This document shows positions 1-5,233 of a DNA stretch of 10,611 nucleotides, piece by piece. The stretch's first letter is position 1. Each line of letters begins with the position of its first letter. A program made the translations under genes and the position numbers. This DNA is from an uncultured Clostridia bacterium (GTDB taxonomy: Bacteria > Bacillota > Clostridia > UBA1381). The notes under the pieces were generated by a model. The model did not search any database, was not told the origin of the DNA, and saw only the letters and a program-made list of their open reading frames with translations. The stretch is taken from positions 1-10,611 of the forward strand of contig CAJTPP010000082.1 of the NCBI GenBank assembly GCA_910578235.1, written 5' to 3'.

Positions 1-33
1 CCGCCGATGTGTTTCGCCTGCGGCTACACACAC

Positions 34-61
34 GCAAGCGGAAAATATTATTTTCGCTTGC
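34..61. repeat. AT-looped inverted repeat at the left edge
   Basis: Arms 34-45 (GCAAGCGGAAAA) and 51-61 (TTTTCGCTTGC) pair with one extra G and a five-base AT loop. No T-run follows on either strand, so it is not an obvious terminator. It is the first of three hairpins in the 187 bp after the small minus-strand gene. Role unknown; the gene that would follow on the minus strand is outside the window. Confidence 0.5.
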
Positions 62-67
62 TCTTAT

Positions 68-108
68 GGTAAATATGAGGTAAAGCTATCGCAATACCTC
101 ATATTACC
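68..108. repeat. Inverted repeat with 14-bp arms
   Basis: Arms 68-82 (GGTAAATATGAGGTA) and 95-108 (TACCTCATATTACC) are complementary apart from one bulged A, with a 12-base loop. As minus-strand RNA it would be a stable stem, but no T-run follows it. It could be a regulatory or processing hairpin, or a DNA structure used in transfer or replication; the sequence does not decide. Confidence 0.5.
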
Positions 109-129
109 AATCGGCAATCCGTCATTTCA

Positions 130-184
130 TTCCGTAATTGCCTTAACAGGAATGTGCCACATTCCTGTAATATCTCTTACGAAA
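130..184. repeat. 55-bp nested palindrome, copy 1
   Basis: The inner part (146-168) has arms ACAGGAATGTG and CACATTCCTGT around a single central C. An outer stem joins 130-137 (TTCCGTAA) to 177-184 (TTACGAAA), seven of eight pairs. The same architecture at exactly the same length occurs at 9980-10034, about 40 of 55 bases identical. This copy lies just past the stop codon of the 77-aa gene on the minus strand. It may be a shared intergenic RNA or DNA structure of this element family; it lacks the T-run of a standard terminator. Confidence 0.7.
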
Positions 185-187
185 AAT

Positions 188-421
188 CTACCAACGGAAG
201 TCCGTAGGTATGCCTTTTTCATCAAGATATTTTTTGCGTGCTTCCTCACGCTCCTGCTCTGTCGGAGCAGTTTTATATGCGGTATAATGCTCACGCATTA
301 CCATTAAATTTAATTTCTTTTCAAGCTCCCGTTTAATATCCGTTTCGTATTCGTATATATCGAAACAATGATATTTCACTAAGGCTAAAAATAAGTCCAT
401 AGGTATCTGTACTTTTTTCAT
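188..421 (-). CDS. Small conserved IME protein ('complexin-2'-like hypothetical)
   Basis: This 77-aa charged, mostly helical protein begins MKKVQIPMDLF and ends GIPTDFRW. From memory it resembles a small conserved family in Clostridia mobile elements that databases often label 'complexin-2'; that name is almost certainly a misnomer and no function is known to me. Features seen are a short hydrophobic N-terminal helix with an LFLALVKYH segment, then a basic/acidic helix (residues about 28-68) with the conserved-looking stretch YTAYKTAPTEQERE. There is no signal peptide or membrane segment. The ATG at 421 has an upstream AAAGGA ribosome site. It is last in the visible minus-strand series after the ATPase, separated from it by a strong hairpin. 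I am confident it is a real gene and unsure of its role. Confidence 0.75.
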   Translation of the reverse strand: MKKVQIPMDLFLALVKYHCFDIYEYETDIKRELEKKLNLMVMREHYTAYKTAPTEQEREEARKKYLDEKGIPTDFRW

Positions 422-434
422 ATCTTATCCTTTC

Positions 435-482
435 AAGGTGGCAAGATGCCCTATTGTTAAGATAGGGGCATCTTGCCACCTT
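435..482. repeat. Strong hairpin between ATPase and small gene
   Basis: Arms 435-454 and 462-482 are complementary over 20 pairs apart from one extra G (each arm carries GGTGGCAAGATGCC or its complement), with a 7-base loop TGTTAAG. On the minus strand it starts four bases after the ATPase stop codon and ends just before the ribosome site of the 77-aa gene. No T-run follows, so it may be an mRNA-stabilising or processing stem setting different expression for the two genes. Confidence 0.65.
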
Positions 483-485
483 CTT

Positions 486-1433
486 TTACAATTCCCAGCA
501 CCACTGTTTACCATCTTTGACTGCTTGAATGTTCAAAGCCTTTTTCGCATTTCTCAAAGTTTTGTTGGATATACCTCGTTCATCAGCAAGCTCGGCAATC
601 TTTGTCTGCGGCATTTTACCGTCCGCAAGCAGATTTTCAAGAAAATCCATCGCCGCTTTTTGCTTCATTCCTTTTGCCGTTCCCGAAAGTAAATCATCAG
701 CATTTATGTCGTATTCGCCAATCCATTCAAATCCGCTATCTTCGCTTAACCTAAATGCAATAGATTTTGCTTCGGGAGCAAGAGAGCTTTTCACTTGACA
801 TATTACTCTAACTTCCGGCTCGTCCTTAATTCTGCCAACTATCAGAACGCTTCTTGCCGCTGCTTGAAAATCAATAGAGCCTAACCCTCTGTATGCTGAT
901 TTTCCCATACTGCATTTATTCATATGACCGATTAAAACAATCGCACAGCGATATTTTTCCGCAAGCTCTGCTATATGCTTCATAACAGGACGGATTTCAT
1001 TTGCTCTGTGCATATCCACATCAGCGCCTAAAAAGCCTTGTATCGGGTCTAACACTACAAGCCTTGCACCTGTTTCACATATAGCCTTTTCAAGCCGTAC
1101 ATCAAGCATTGTCAGCGGTGTATCCTTATCATCAATTACAAGTACCTTTGAACAATCAGCATTAGCAGCTACAAGACGAGGTTTTATTGTATCGCCCAAA
1201 CCGTCCTCCGCAGTTTGATATATAACGCTGACAGGCGGTTTTGCTTCCTCATCAATAATACTTTCACCTTTGGTAAGTCTTGCGATAATCTGTAAAACAA
1301 GCGTTGTTTTACCCTCGCCGGGGTCGCCTTGAATAATCGTGATTTTACCGTAAGGAATAAACGGATATAGCAGCCATTCTACACTTTCGCATTTTACATC
1401 TTGCATATTTATCAACTTTAACTCGTTAGTCAA
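486..1433 (-). CDS. RepA-like AAA ATPase (AAA_25 type, RecA fold)
   Basis: This protein of about 315 residues has a RecA-type ATPase core. Walker A is GDPGEGKTT (residues 36-44), Walker B is LVVLD (125-129), and IGHMNK (168-173) fits the sensor strand. Family members resemble the hexameric plasmid helicase RepA and are common in mobilizable elements next to integrase and MobC genes, where a role in element replication is presumed. After the core, residues about 260-305 look like a winged-helix or HTH tail (KIAELADERGISNKTLRNAKKAL). The frame opens at a GTG (1442), but the only good ribosome site, GAGGTG, overlaps that GTG. The TTG at 1433 sits six bases beyond it and is preferred. It follows the MobC-like gene after about 100 bp of structured leader. 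Helicase activity is inferred. Confidence 0.85.
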   Translation of the reverse strand: MTNELKLINMQDVKCESVEWLLYPFIPYGKITIIQGDPGEGKTTLVLQIIARLTKGESIIDEEAKPPVSVIYQTAEDGLGDTIKPRLVAANADCSKVLVIDDKDTPLTMLDVRLEKAICETGARLVVLDPIQGFLGADVDMHRANEIRPVMKHIAELAEKYRCAIVLIGHMNKCSMGKSAYRGLGSIDFQAAARSVLIVGRIKDEPEVRVICQVKSSLAPEAKSIAFRLSEDSGFEWIGEYDINADDLLSGTAKGMKQKAAMDFLENLLADGKMPQTKIAELADERGISNKTLRNAKKALNIQAVKDGKQWCWEL

Positions 1434-1437
1434 AATT

Positions 1438-1550
1438 TTCACCTCATTTCTATTGAAAAGTTTGTAGAAATGTGGTAAAATAAGTCCGTATGAGGGGAAT
1501 GTTTTACCACATTTCCAAGTCCTTTTGTATTTGCCGATACATTAGGACTT
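1438..1550 (-). promoter_or_regulatory. Structured leader before the ATPase gene
   Basis: A perfect 14-bp inverted repeat joins 1467-1480 (GAAATGTGGTAAAA) to 1502-1515. In minus-strand RNA its 21-base loop contains CCCCTCAT (1497 down to 1490), which can pair over six bases with the ATPase ribosome site ATGAGG (1447-1442). GGACTT also occurs twice on the minus strand (1522-1517 and 1487-1482) and either copy can pair with AAGTCC (1550-1545). This resembles a translation-control leader with alternative folds. The pairings are seen; the control is inferred. Confidence 0.4.
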
Positions 1551-1868
1551 TTCTTTTTCTTCCAAACCGTTGTATGTTTCTGCTACAAGGTTAAGAGTGT
1601 CTAAAAAATCATCTGTTATATCAGAGCATTTTTCTATCCTCTGAAGCTCTGCTAAAATTGCCGACATCTGATTTCTTAAAGCCTTGAATACTCTTGTGTT
1701 GCCCTGCACGATTATATCTCTTTCGGATAACCGTTTTACGATATAATCTTGCTTTGTAAGTCCCGACAATCTGACACGCATATTCAAATCTTCGCTTTCT
1801 TCGGGAGATACACGAAAAGCAACGGTAACATTGCGCCATCTGCCGCGCTTATCCAATGTTTTCAGCAT
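1542..1868 (-). CDS. MobC-like mobilization accessory protein (ribbon-helix-helix)
   Basis: This 108-aa basic protein starts MLKTLDKRGRWRNVTVAFRV. Residues 12-55 fit a ribbon-helix-helix fold: a strand (NVTVAFRVS) then two helices (PEESEDLNMRVRLSGL, KQDYIVKRLSER). The rest (56-108) is helical. Small proteins of this form in Clostridia elements are usually annotated as MobC, a relaxosome protein that binds near oriT and helps the relaxase nick DNA. The ATG at 1868 has a GAAAGGGGTGA ribosome site and overlaps the 3' end of the integrase gene by 20 bp, so the two are probably translationally coupled. An alternative is an element-specific repressor of the same fold. Confidence 0.7.
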   Translation of the reverse strand: MLKTLDKRGRWRNVTVAFRVSPEESEDLNMRVRLSGLTKQDYIVKRLSERDIIVQGNTRVFKALRNQMSAILAELQRIEKCSDITDDFLDTLNLVAETYNGLEEKEKS

Positions 1869-2943
1869 TTAATTCACCCCTTTCATTATCGAGTTTATCC
1901 GCCATTTCAATTTGCTTCGAGGGGAACAGATGAGCATATCTATATGTAATATCAATGCTTTCGTGTCCTACTCGGTCAGCGATTGCAACCGCTGAAAAGC
2001 CTAAGTCAATCAAGTGTGATATATGACTATGCCTTAATGCGTGAATTTTGATACGCTTAACTCCTGCTTCCTTTGCACCTCTGCGCATTTCGTGGTGCAG
2101 ATAGCTTTTAGTTACAGTAAACATTCTGTCGGTAGGCTTTATACCGTAAAGCATTTTGATATATTCCTCGATTTCCTCACATAAAAATTTTGGCATTTTA
2201 ATTGTTCGCTTGCTTTTCTTTGTTTTTGGGTCTGTAATAATATCTCTTTTTCCTATACGCTGATAGGACTTGTTAATACGTAAGGTGCTGTTTTTCAAGT
2301 CAAAATCTTCGGGAGTGAGAGCAAGCAGCTCACCCACTCGAATACCGCACCAATAAAGCACCTCAAACGCATAGAACGATAACGGCTTATCCATCATTAC
2401 ATCAGAGAATTTTGTGTATTCCTCTTTTGTCCAAAACTCTACCTCCACGCCGTCTTTATCGCCCATATTTCCCGCTTTCGCAGCGGGATTGCTTTTCAAA
2501 TCATAATACTTGATTGCGTGGTTGAAAATCGCACTAAGCTGATTATGTATTGTTTTCAGATATGTAGGCGCATACGGCTTGCCTTTTTCATTACGATAAG
2601 CCATAATTTCATTTTGCCATTTAATAACATCTTTTGCGGTTATAGCGTTCATTTTCTTATCCATGAAAAAGGGAAGTATCTTTTTGTAAATGATATTTTC
2701 CTTTGTAATAAAGGTATTTTCTCTTAATCGTTGCTTTAAGTCAGCAACATAGATTTCAACAAAAGTTTCAAATTTCATATCAAAATCCGCTTTTGCCTGC
2801 CTTAAATACTCCCGTTCCCATTCAAGAGCATCCTTTTTCGTGTCAAAACCTCGCTTCATTTTCTTTTCACGCACCCCATTATAGTTTTCGCAATAGAACG
2901 AAGCATACCATTTTCCTCTTTTCTTATCCTTGTAAGCTGGCAT
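1849..2943 (-). CDS. Tyrosine recombinase / integrase
   Basis: This 364-aa integrase catalyses site-specific insertion and excision of the element. The N-terminal part (residues about 3-50, KRGKWYASFYC and KKMKRGFDTKKDALEWE) matches the AP2-like arm-binding domain of Tn916-type integrases. Residues about 57-150 form the SAM-like core-binding domain. The catalytic domain shows R202 (GIRVGELLALT), H301-x-x-R304 (HALRHSH), H327 (RVGHES) and the nucleophile Y336 (YRYAHLFP), so the active site is complete. The frame could open earlier at 2994, but that start lies inside the excisionase gene; the ATG at 2943 follows an AAGGAGGG site at the correct distance. It is 13 bp downstream of the excisionase stop, an operon arrangement. 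Confidence 0.95.
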   Translation of the reverse strand: MPAYKDKKRGKWYASFYCENYNGVREKKMKRGFDTKKDALEWEREYLRQAKADFDMKFETFVEIYVADLKQRLRENTFITKENIIYKKILPFFMDKKMNAITAKDVIKWQNEIMAYRNEKGKPYAPTYLKTIHNQLSAIFNHAIKYYDLKSNPAAKAGNMGDKDGVEVEFWTKEEYTKFSDVMMDKPLSFYAFEVLYWCGIRVGELLALTPEDFDLKNSTLRINKSYQRIGKRDIITDPKTKKSKRTIKMPKFLCEEIEEYIKMLYGIKPTDRMFTVTKSYLHHEMRRGAKEAGVKRIKIHALRHSHISHLIDLGFSAVAIADRVGHESIDITYRYAHLFPSKQIEMADKLDNERGELNAENIG

Positions 2944-2956
2944 TATATATCCCTCC

Positions 2957-3136
2957 TTATGATTTTTTATATATTTTTTCGTAGAAATACTCACGATTCA
3001 ATCTTCCGTGCATTGTCAAATATCCCTGAGCTTCCTGTTCCTCATTCAGCTTTTTAATCAGTTTATAAGCATAGGCTTGAGAAACTTCAAGGACTTTTGC
3101 AACTTCGTCTGCTCTCATAAATAATGTCTTTTCCAT
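2957..3136 (-). CDS. Excisionase-like small HTH protein
   Basis: This 59-aa protein, MEKTLFMRADEVAKVLEVSQ..., has a MerR/excisionase-type winged helix. The pattern RADEVAKVLEVSQAYAYKLIKKLNEE (residues 8-33) is the canonical helix-turn-helix, followed by the wing and the REYFYEKIY end typical of Clostridia excisionases. Such proteins bend attachment-site DNA and bias the integrase toward excision. The ATG at 3136 has a near-perfect AAGGAGG site 7 bp upstream, and the integrase begins 13 bp after its stop. It is the first gene of the minus-strand operon, after a leader of about 200 nt. Confidence 0.85.
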   Translation of the reverse strand: MEKTLFMRADEVAKVLEVSQAYAYKLIKKLNEEQEAQGYLTMHGRLNREYFYEKIYKKS

Positions 3137-3146
3137 TGAAAAACCT

Positions 3147-3340
3147 CCTTAAAGTTAAAATATATATTATTGCCGCTCTACCTGTAACAGCTTCCTGCCG
3201 TGAAACCCTGTTCGGCTCTGCGGTGTATTTATCAATCTCGGCTCGCTCGCTTTGGAAACCAAAGGTCTTGGCAATACTTGCTGATTGAATAGCACCGTTA
3301 CAGACGGTCATTCAGTTTTTACTAAACATTTTGATTTAGT
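3147..3340 (-). promoter_or_regulatory. Long structured 5' leader of the excisionase-integrase operon
   Basis: The predicted minus-strand transcript starts near 3340 and runs about 200 nt before the excisionase ATG. It contains hairpins at 3294-3308 (ACCGT/ACGGT) and 3250-3264 (CTTTGG/CCAAAG). A 7-bp long-range pairing between 3270-3276 and 3168-3174 (TATTGCC with GGCAATA) would close a multibranch fold just upstream of the ribosome site (about 3146-3153). The segment is more GC-rich than its surroundings. Pairings are seen by eye; a regulatory role is inferred. A 74-codon open frame here (3087-3311) lacks a ribosome site and is not called. Confidence 0.4.
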
Positions 3341-3413
3341 AATTATATTATACAGAAATGTTTAGTGTTTGTCAAGAGGTTTTCAAAAAAATATTAAACT
3401 TTTTAATTTAGTA
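3321..3413. promoter_or_regulatory. Operator region with three related ~21-bp sites
   Basis: Two direct copies with 18 of 21 bases identical lie at 3321-3341 and 3393-3413. A third, inverted and weaker copy (about 16/21) spans 3346-3366. All carry TTTAGT at one end, and the first has ACTAAA at the other. The sites sit on the minus-strand start point, the minus-strand -10/spacer, and directly against the plus-strand -35. This is the layout expected for a repressor controlling divergent promoters, most simply the adjacent XRE regulator. Confidence 0.55.
3347..3375 (-). promoter_or_regulatory. Consensus sigma-A promoter for the excisionase-integrase operon
   Basis: The minus strand reads TTGACA (3375-3370), a 17-bp spacer, and TATAAT (3352-3347), a perfect match to the vegetative consensus. 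Transcription would start near 3340, inside an operator-like site, and run into the excisionase leader. Such a strong promoter is expected to be tightly repressed. Confidence 0.8.
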
Positions 3414-3442
3414 TTGATTTTGATGTTGAATTATGTTATACT
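3414..3442 (+). promoter_or_regulatory. Sigma-A promoter for the XRE regulator
   Basis: TTGATT (3414-3419), a 17-bp spacer, and TATACT (3437-3442) lie about 33 bp before the regulator's start codon. An operator-like site abuts the -35, suggesting autoregulation. It runs opposite to the integrase promoter 40 bp away. Confidence 0.75.
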
Positions 3443-3474
3443 GTGTATAAATTATCAGAATAAGAGGTGTTATT

Positions 3475-3978
3475 ATGGCTATCGGTAACAGGATAAAGCT
3501 GTTTCGTAATATGCGAAACCTAACACAAAAGGAATTAGGAGCAAAGGTCGGTTTTCCGTTTAATGCTACCGATGTGCGTATTGCACAGTATGAATCGGAA
3601 AAACGAATACCAAAGGACGATATGGTAAACAAGCTCGCTTCAATCCTTGATGTATCGCCTGCAGCAATTAAAGTACCCGAAATTGATACTTATATCGGAG
3701 TTATGCACACATTATTTACCCTTGAAGATACCTTTGGAATTAAGGTTAATAAGATAGACGGTGAATTGTGCATAAGTCTTGATAAGACAAATTCCGCATA
3801 TTTATCAATGTTTGAAATGCTCAATTCTTGGCAGATGGAATATGAAAAATTCCAAAATGGCGAAATCACTAAGGAAGAATACGACTATTGGCGTTATAAC
3901 TATCCCAAAGTAGAAGCGGAGCGTTTCAAACAGGATATTGACAAACTGCGAAAAGCGAAAAAGCAGCAATCCGAATAA
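3475..3978 (+). CDS. XRE-family transcriptional regulator
   Basis: This 167-aa protein has an N-terminal XRE/Cro helix-turn-helix at residues about 5-65 (NRIKLFRNMRNLTQKELGAKVG, then RIAQYESEKRIPKDDMVNKLASILDV). Residues about 70-110 may form a small ligand or dimer domain, and the C-terminus is helical (NGEITKEEYDYWRYNYP). An AGAGGTG ribosome site precedes the ATG. Its position divergent from the excisionase-integrase operon, with shared operator sites between, points to repression of that operon, much as phage-type repressors act. Its last residues, KKQQSE, are encoded by a 20-bp sequence repeated at the end of the next gene. The fold is secure; target genes are inferred. Confidence 0.9.
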   Translation: MAIGNRIKLFRNMRNLTQKELGAKVGFPFNATDVRIAQYESEKRIPKDDMVNKLASILDVSPAAIKVPEIDTYIGVMHTLFTLEDTFGIKVNKIDGELCISLDKTNSAYLSMFEMLNSWQMEYEKFQNGEITKEEYDYWRYNYPKVEAERFKQDIDKLRKAKKQQSE

Positions 3979-3979
3979 A
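3960..3979 (+). repeat. 20-bp direct repeat, copy 1 (regulator 3' end)
   Basis: AAAGCAGCAATCCG plus AATAAA encodes the last codons and stop of the regulator. It recurs at 4695-4714 with one mismatch (19/20). The copies bracket the membrane-protein gene. Confidence 0.8.
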
Positions 3980-3996
3980 TGTTGGAGGTATTACCT

Positions 3997-4713
3997 ATGG
4001 ACAAAATTGTCGAATTATTAACTAACATTTGGTCTTTAAGTACAGACCAAATAGCGATTATATCTTTGCTTATAACATTATTAATATTTGTTATTGGAAA
4101 ATTATCAGAAAATCGTTTAAAAAAATTTGAAATTCGCAAAGCGGAATATCAAAAATTAATTGATTTCTTTCAAGATATGTTTTCCAATGTAGATATTAAA
4201 GATGCCACTAAGCTTACCGAAAGCAAAAATTTTAAGCAAAAGTTTATCGCTATGGGTGCATCTGCTGCTATCTATGGTTCTAAAAAGCTATATAGTACCT
4301 ATATTTTTTATCGCATTTTGGCATTAGATGAAAATGTACAAAAGACCCGCTGGTATTCGTCAGATATGATACTCTATTCATTAGGCGAAATGTATAAAAT
4401 AATTCGTAAAGAAATAGGACTAAATCACGATTTAATTCCATTCGATGTGCCAGATATGCTATCATTCTACATATCAGATTTTATAAAGCCAGAATTCAAA
4501 AAGAAATTTTATCAGTATCATTTTAATAAATTTGCAATCAAATCTGCGATTGTTTGGGGAAAAATCGAAAAACTGATTCCTTTAGTATGGTTGCAAAATT
4601 ATATAATAAAACCTTTCTTTCTGTTGTGCTTTTGCATTATAAGATTTCCATTTAAATTACTGATAATCACCCCTATCAAAATTATAAAAAATAGAAAGCA
4701 ACAATCCGAATAA
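3997..4713 (+). CDS. Membrane-anchored cargo protein of unknown function
   Basis: This 238-aa protein has one clear membrane helix near the N-terminus (residues about 17-35, TDQIAIISLLITLLIFVIG). A cytoplasmic helical domain follows (about 40-185, with KKFEIRKAEYQKLIDFF, AAIYGSKKLYSTYIFYRIL and LYSLGEMYKIIRKEIGL), and then a second very hydrophobic stretch (203-230). The layout and the IRKE-G motif recall uncharacterised single-helix proteins in accessory and defence-rich islands, but I cannot name a family. An ATG at 3979 is possible; the ATG at 3997 has a TTGGAGGT site seven bases upstream and is preferred. It is cotranscribed with the regulator and lies within a 20-bp direct repeat that supplies its KQQSE end, suggesting later insertion. 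A defence or exclusion role is speculative. Confidence 0.8.
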   Translation: MDKIVELLTNIWSLSTDQIAIISLLITLLIFVIGKLSENRLKKFEIRKAEYQKLIDFFQDMFSNVDIKDATKLTESKNFKQKFIAMGASAAIYGSKKLYSTYIFYRILALDENVQKTRWYSSDMILYSLGEMYKIIRKEIGLNHDLIPFDVPDMLSFYISDFIKPEFKKKFYQYHFNKFAIKSAIVWGKIEKLIPLVWLQNYIIKPFFLLCFCIIRFPFKLLIITPIKIIKNRKQQSE

Positions 4714-4714
4714 A
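4695..4714 (+). repeat. 20-bp direct repeat, copy 2 (cargo gene 3' end)
   Basis: AAAGCAACAATCCG plus AATAAA matches 3960-3979 at 19 of 20 bases. It encodes the KQQSE C-terminus and stop of the membrane protein and is followed at once by the hairpin that presumably once followed the regulator. Confidence 0.8.
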
Positions 4715-4719
4715 CGAAA

Positions 4720-4757
4720 AAATACCACTGAAAACTTTACCGTTTTCAGTGGTATTT
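4720..4757. terminator. Terminator-like hairpin after the regulator/cargo operon
   Basis: Perfect 16-bp arms 4720-4735 (AAATACCACTGAAAAC) and 4742-4757 with a 6-base loop start seven bases after the cargo stop codon. The stem ends in TTT followed by CTATAT on the plus strand. On the minus strand it ends ATTTTTTCG, a better T-run, so it may act in both directions. Confidence 0.7.
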
Positions 4758-4791
4758 CTATATAGTCAGTATTATCGGCTTATAATACAAA

Positions 4792-4810
4792 TAGTATCAT
4801 TTTAGTATCA
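4792..4810. repeat. TAGTATCA direct repeats, 11-bp period (possible integrase arm sites)
   Basis: TAGTATCA occurs at 4792-4799 and 4803-4810, exactly 11 bp apart, one helical turn. Paired short direct repeats beside a core site are typical of arm-binding sites of tyrosine integrases. A related pair occurs at 5395-5413. Binding is inferred. Confidence 0.45.
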
Positions 4811-4865
4811 CAAGCTGTTTTCAACCCTTAAAAAGTCAGTGTTTATGCGACTTTCAAGGTTTTAT

Positions 4866-4882
4866 GACATCATTCCCACTCG
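4866..4882. other. Candidate attachment core resembling the guaA 3' end
   Basis: TCATTCCCACTC (4870-4881) is, on the minus strand, GAGTGGGAATGA, which encodes the usual GMP synthetase ending E-W-E-stop. The frame is closed by a TGA six codons upstream, so this is not an intact guaA; it looks like the short duplicated core left when an element inserts at the guaA 3' end, a known target of genomic-island integrases. It lies between repeat pairs at 4792-4810 and 4981-5000. A chance match is possible. Confidence 0.45.
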
Positions 4883-4980
4883 CTCCTGATAAATCAATCT
4901 TAAACAATTTTGTATGGGTGATTTATCACAGAGTATTTACATTTCTTGTATTATTCATTTATTTTTCACTATCTGATTTT

Positions 4981-5000
4981 TTGTTGCCATATTGTTGCCA
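4981..5000. repeat. TTGTTGCCA direct repeats, 11-bp period
   Basis: TTGTTGCCA occurs at 4981-4989 and 4992-5000, again 11 bp apart but with a sequence unlike the TAGTATCA pair. This would fit arm sites of a different integrase on the right of the candidate core. The intervening DNA (4883-4980) has a 9-bp inverted repeat (4888-4896 with 4919-4927) and no gene. Confidence 0.45.
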
Positions 5001-5017
5001 GCATTAATAAAACAAAA

Positions 5018-5233
5018 TTATTTTACTTCCTTTATTGTAAGTTTACGTGTACCATCTTTTAGAATTTCTTTTTTTGTATAAATCCCATTATTGTCAAGCT
5101 TCTTTTCATATGGGCGACCAAGTTTATCATGCCCTTGTTCAAAAATCCCTTTTCGTGTACTCAAAGAAATTTCATCAATTAACGATACATCTCTATTTTT
5201 TGATAGAACAATGCTATTTTTATTTTTCTTCAT
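5018..5233 (-). CDS. Small hypothetical protein
   Basis: This 71-aa charged, lysine-rich protein (MKKNKNSIVLSKNRD...TIKEVK) matches no family I recognise. It has no signal peptide, membrane segment or evident HTH. The second half reads like short beta strands (YEKKLDNNGIYTKKEILKDGTRKLTIKEV). A GGAGG ribosome site stands eight bases before the ATG at 5233, the main reason for believing it is expressed. It stands alone between the candidate attachment junction and the restriction operon, with some 300 bp of apparently non-coding DNA on its upstream side. Confidence 0.55.
   Translation of the reverse strand: MKKNKNSIVLSKNRDVSLIDEISLSTRKGIFEQGHDKLGRPYEKKLDNNGIYTKKEILKDGTRKLTIKEVK

Noticed and set aside
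438..798. Plus-strand open frames opposite the ATPase gene
   Set aside because: They are antisense shadows of a gene with Walker motifs; no ribosome sites or family features.
3087..3311. Minus-strand 74-codon open frame in the excisionase leader
   Set aside because: It has no ribosome site, overlaps the better-supported excisionase start in another frame, and its translation has no recognisable fold. The stretch is better explained as leader RNA.
4866..4882. A real guaA gene end on the minus strand
   Set aside because: The E-W-E-stop frame is interrupted by a TGA six codons upstream and nothing upstream resembles GMP synthetase; only a short core-like match remains.
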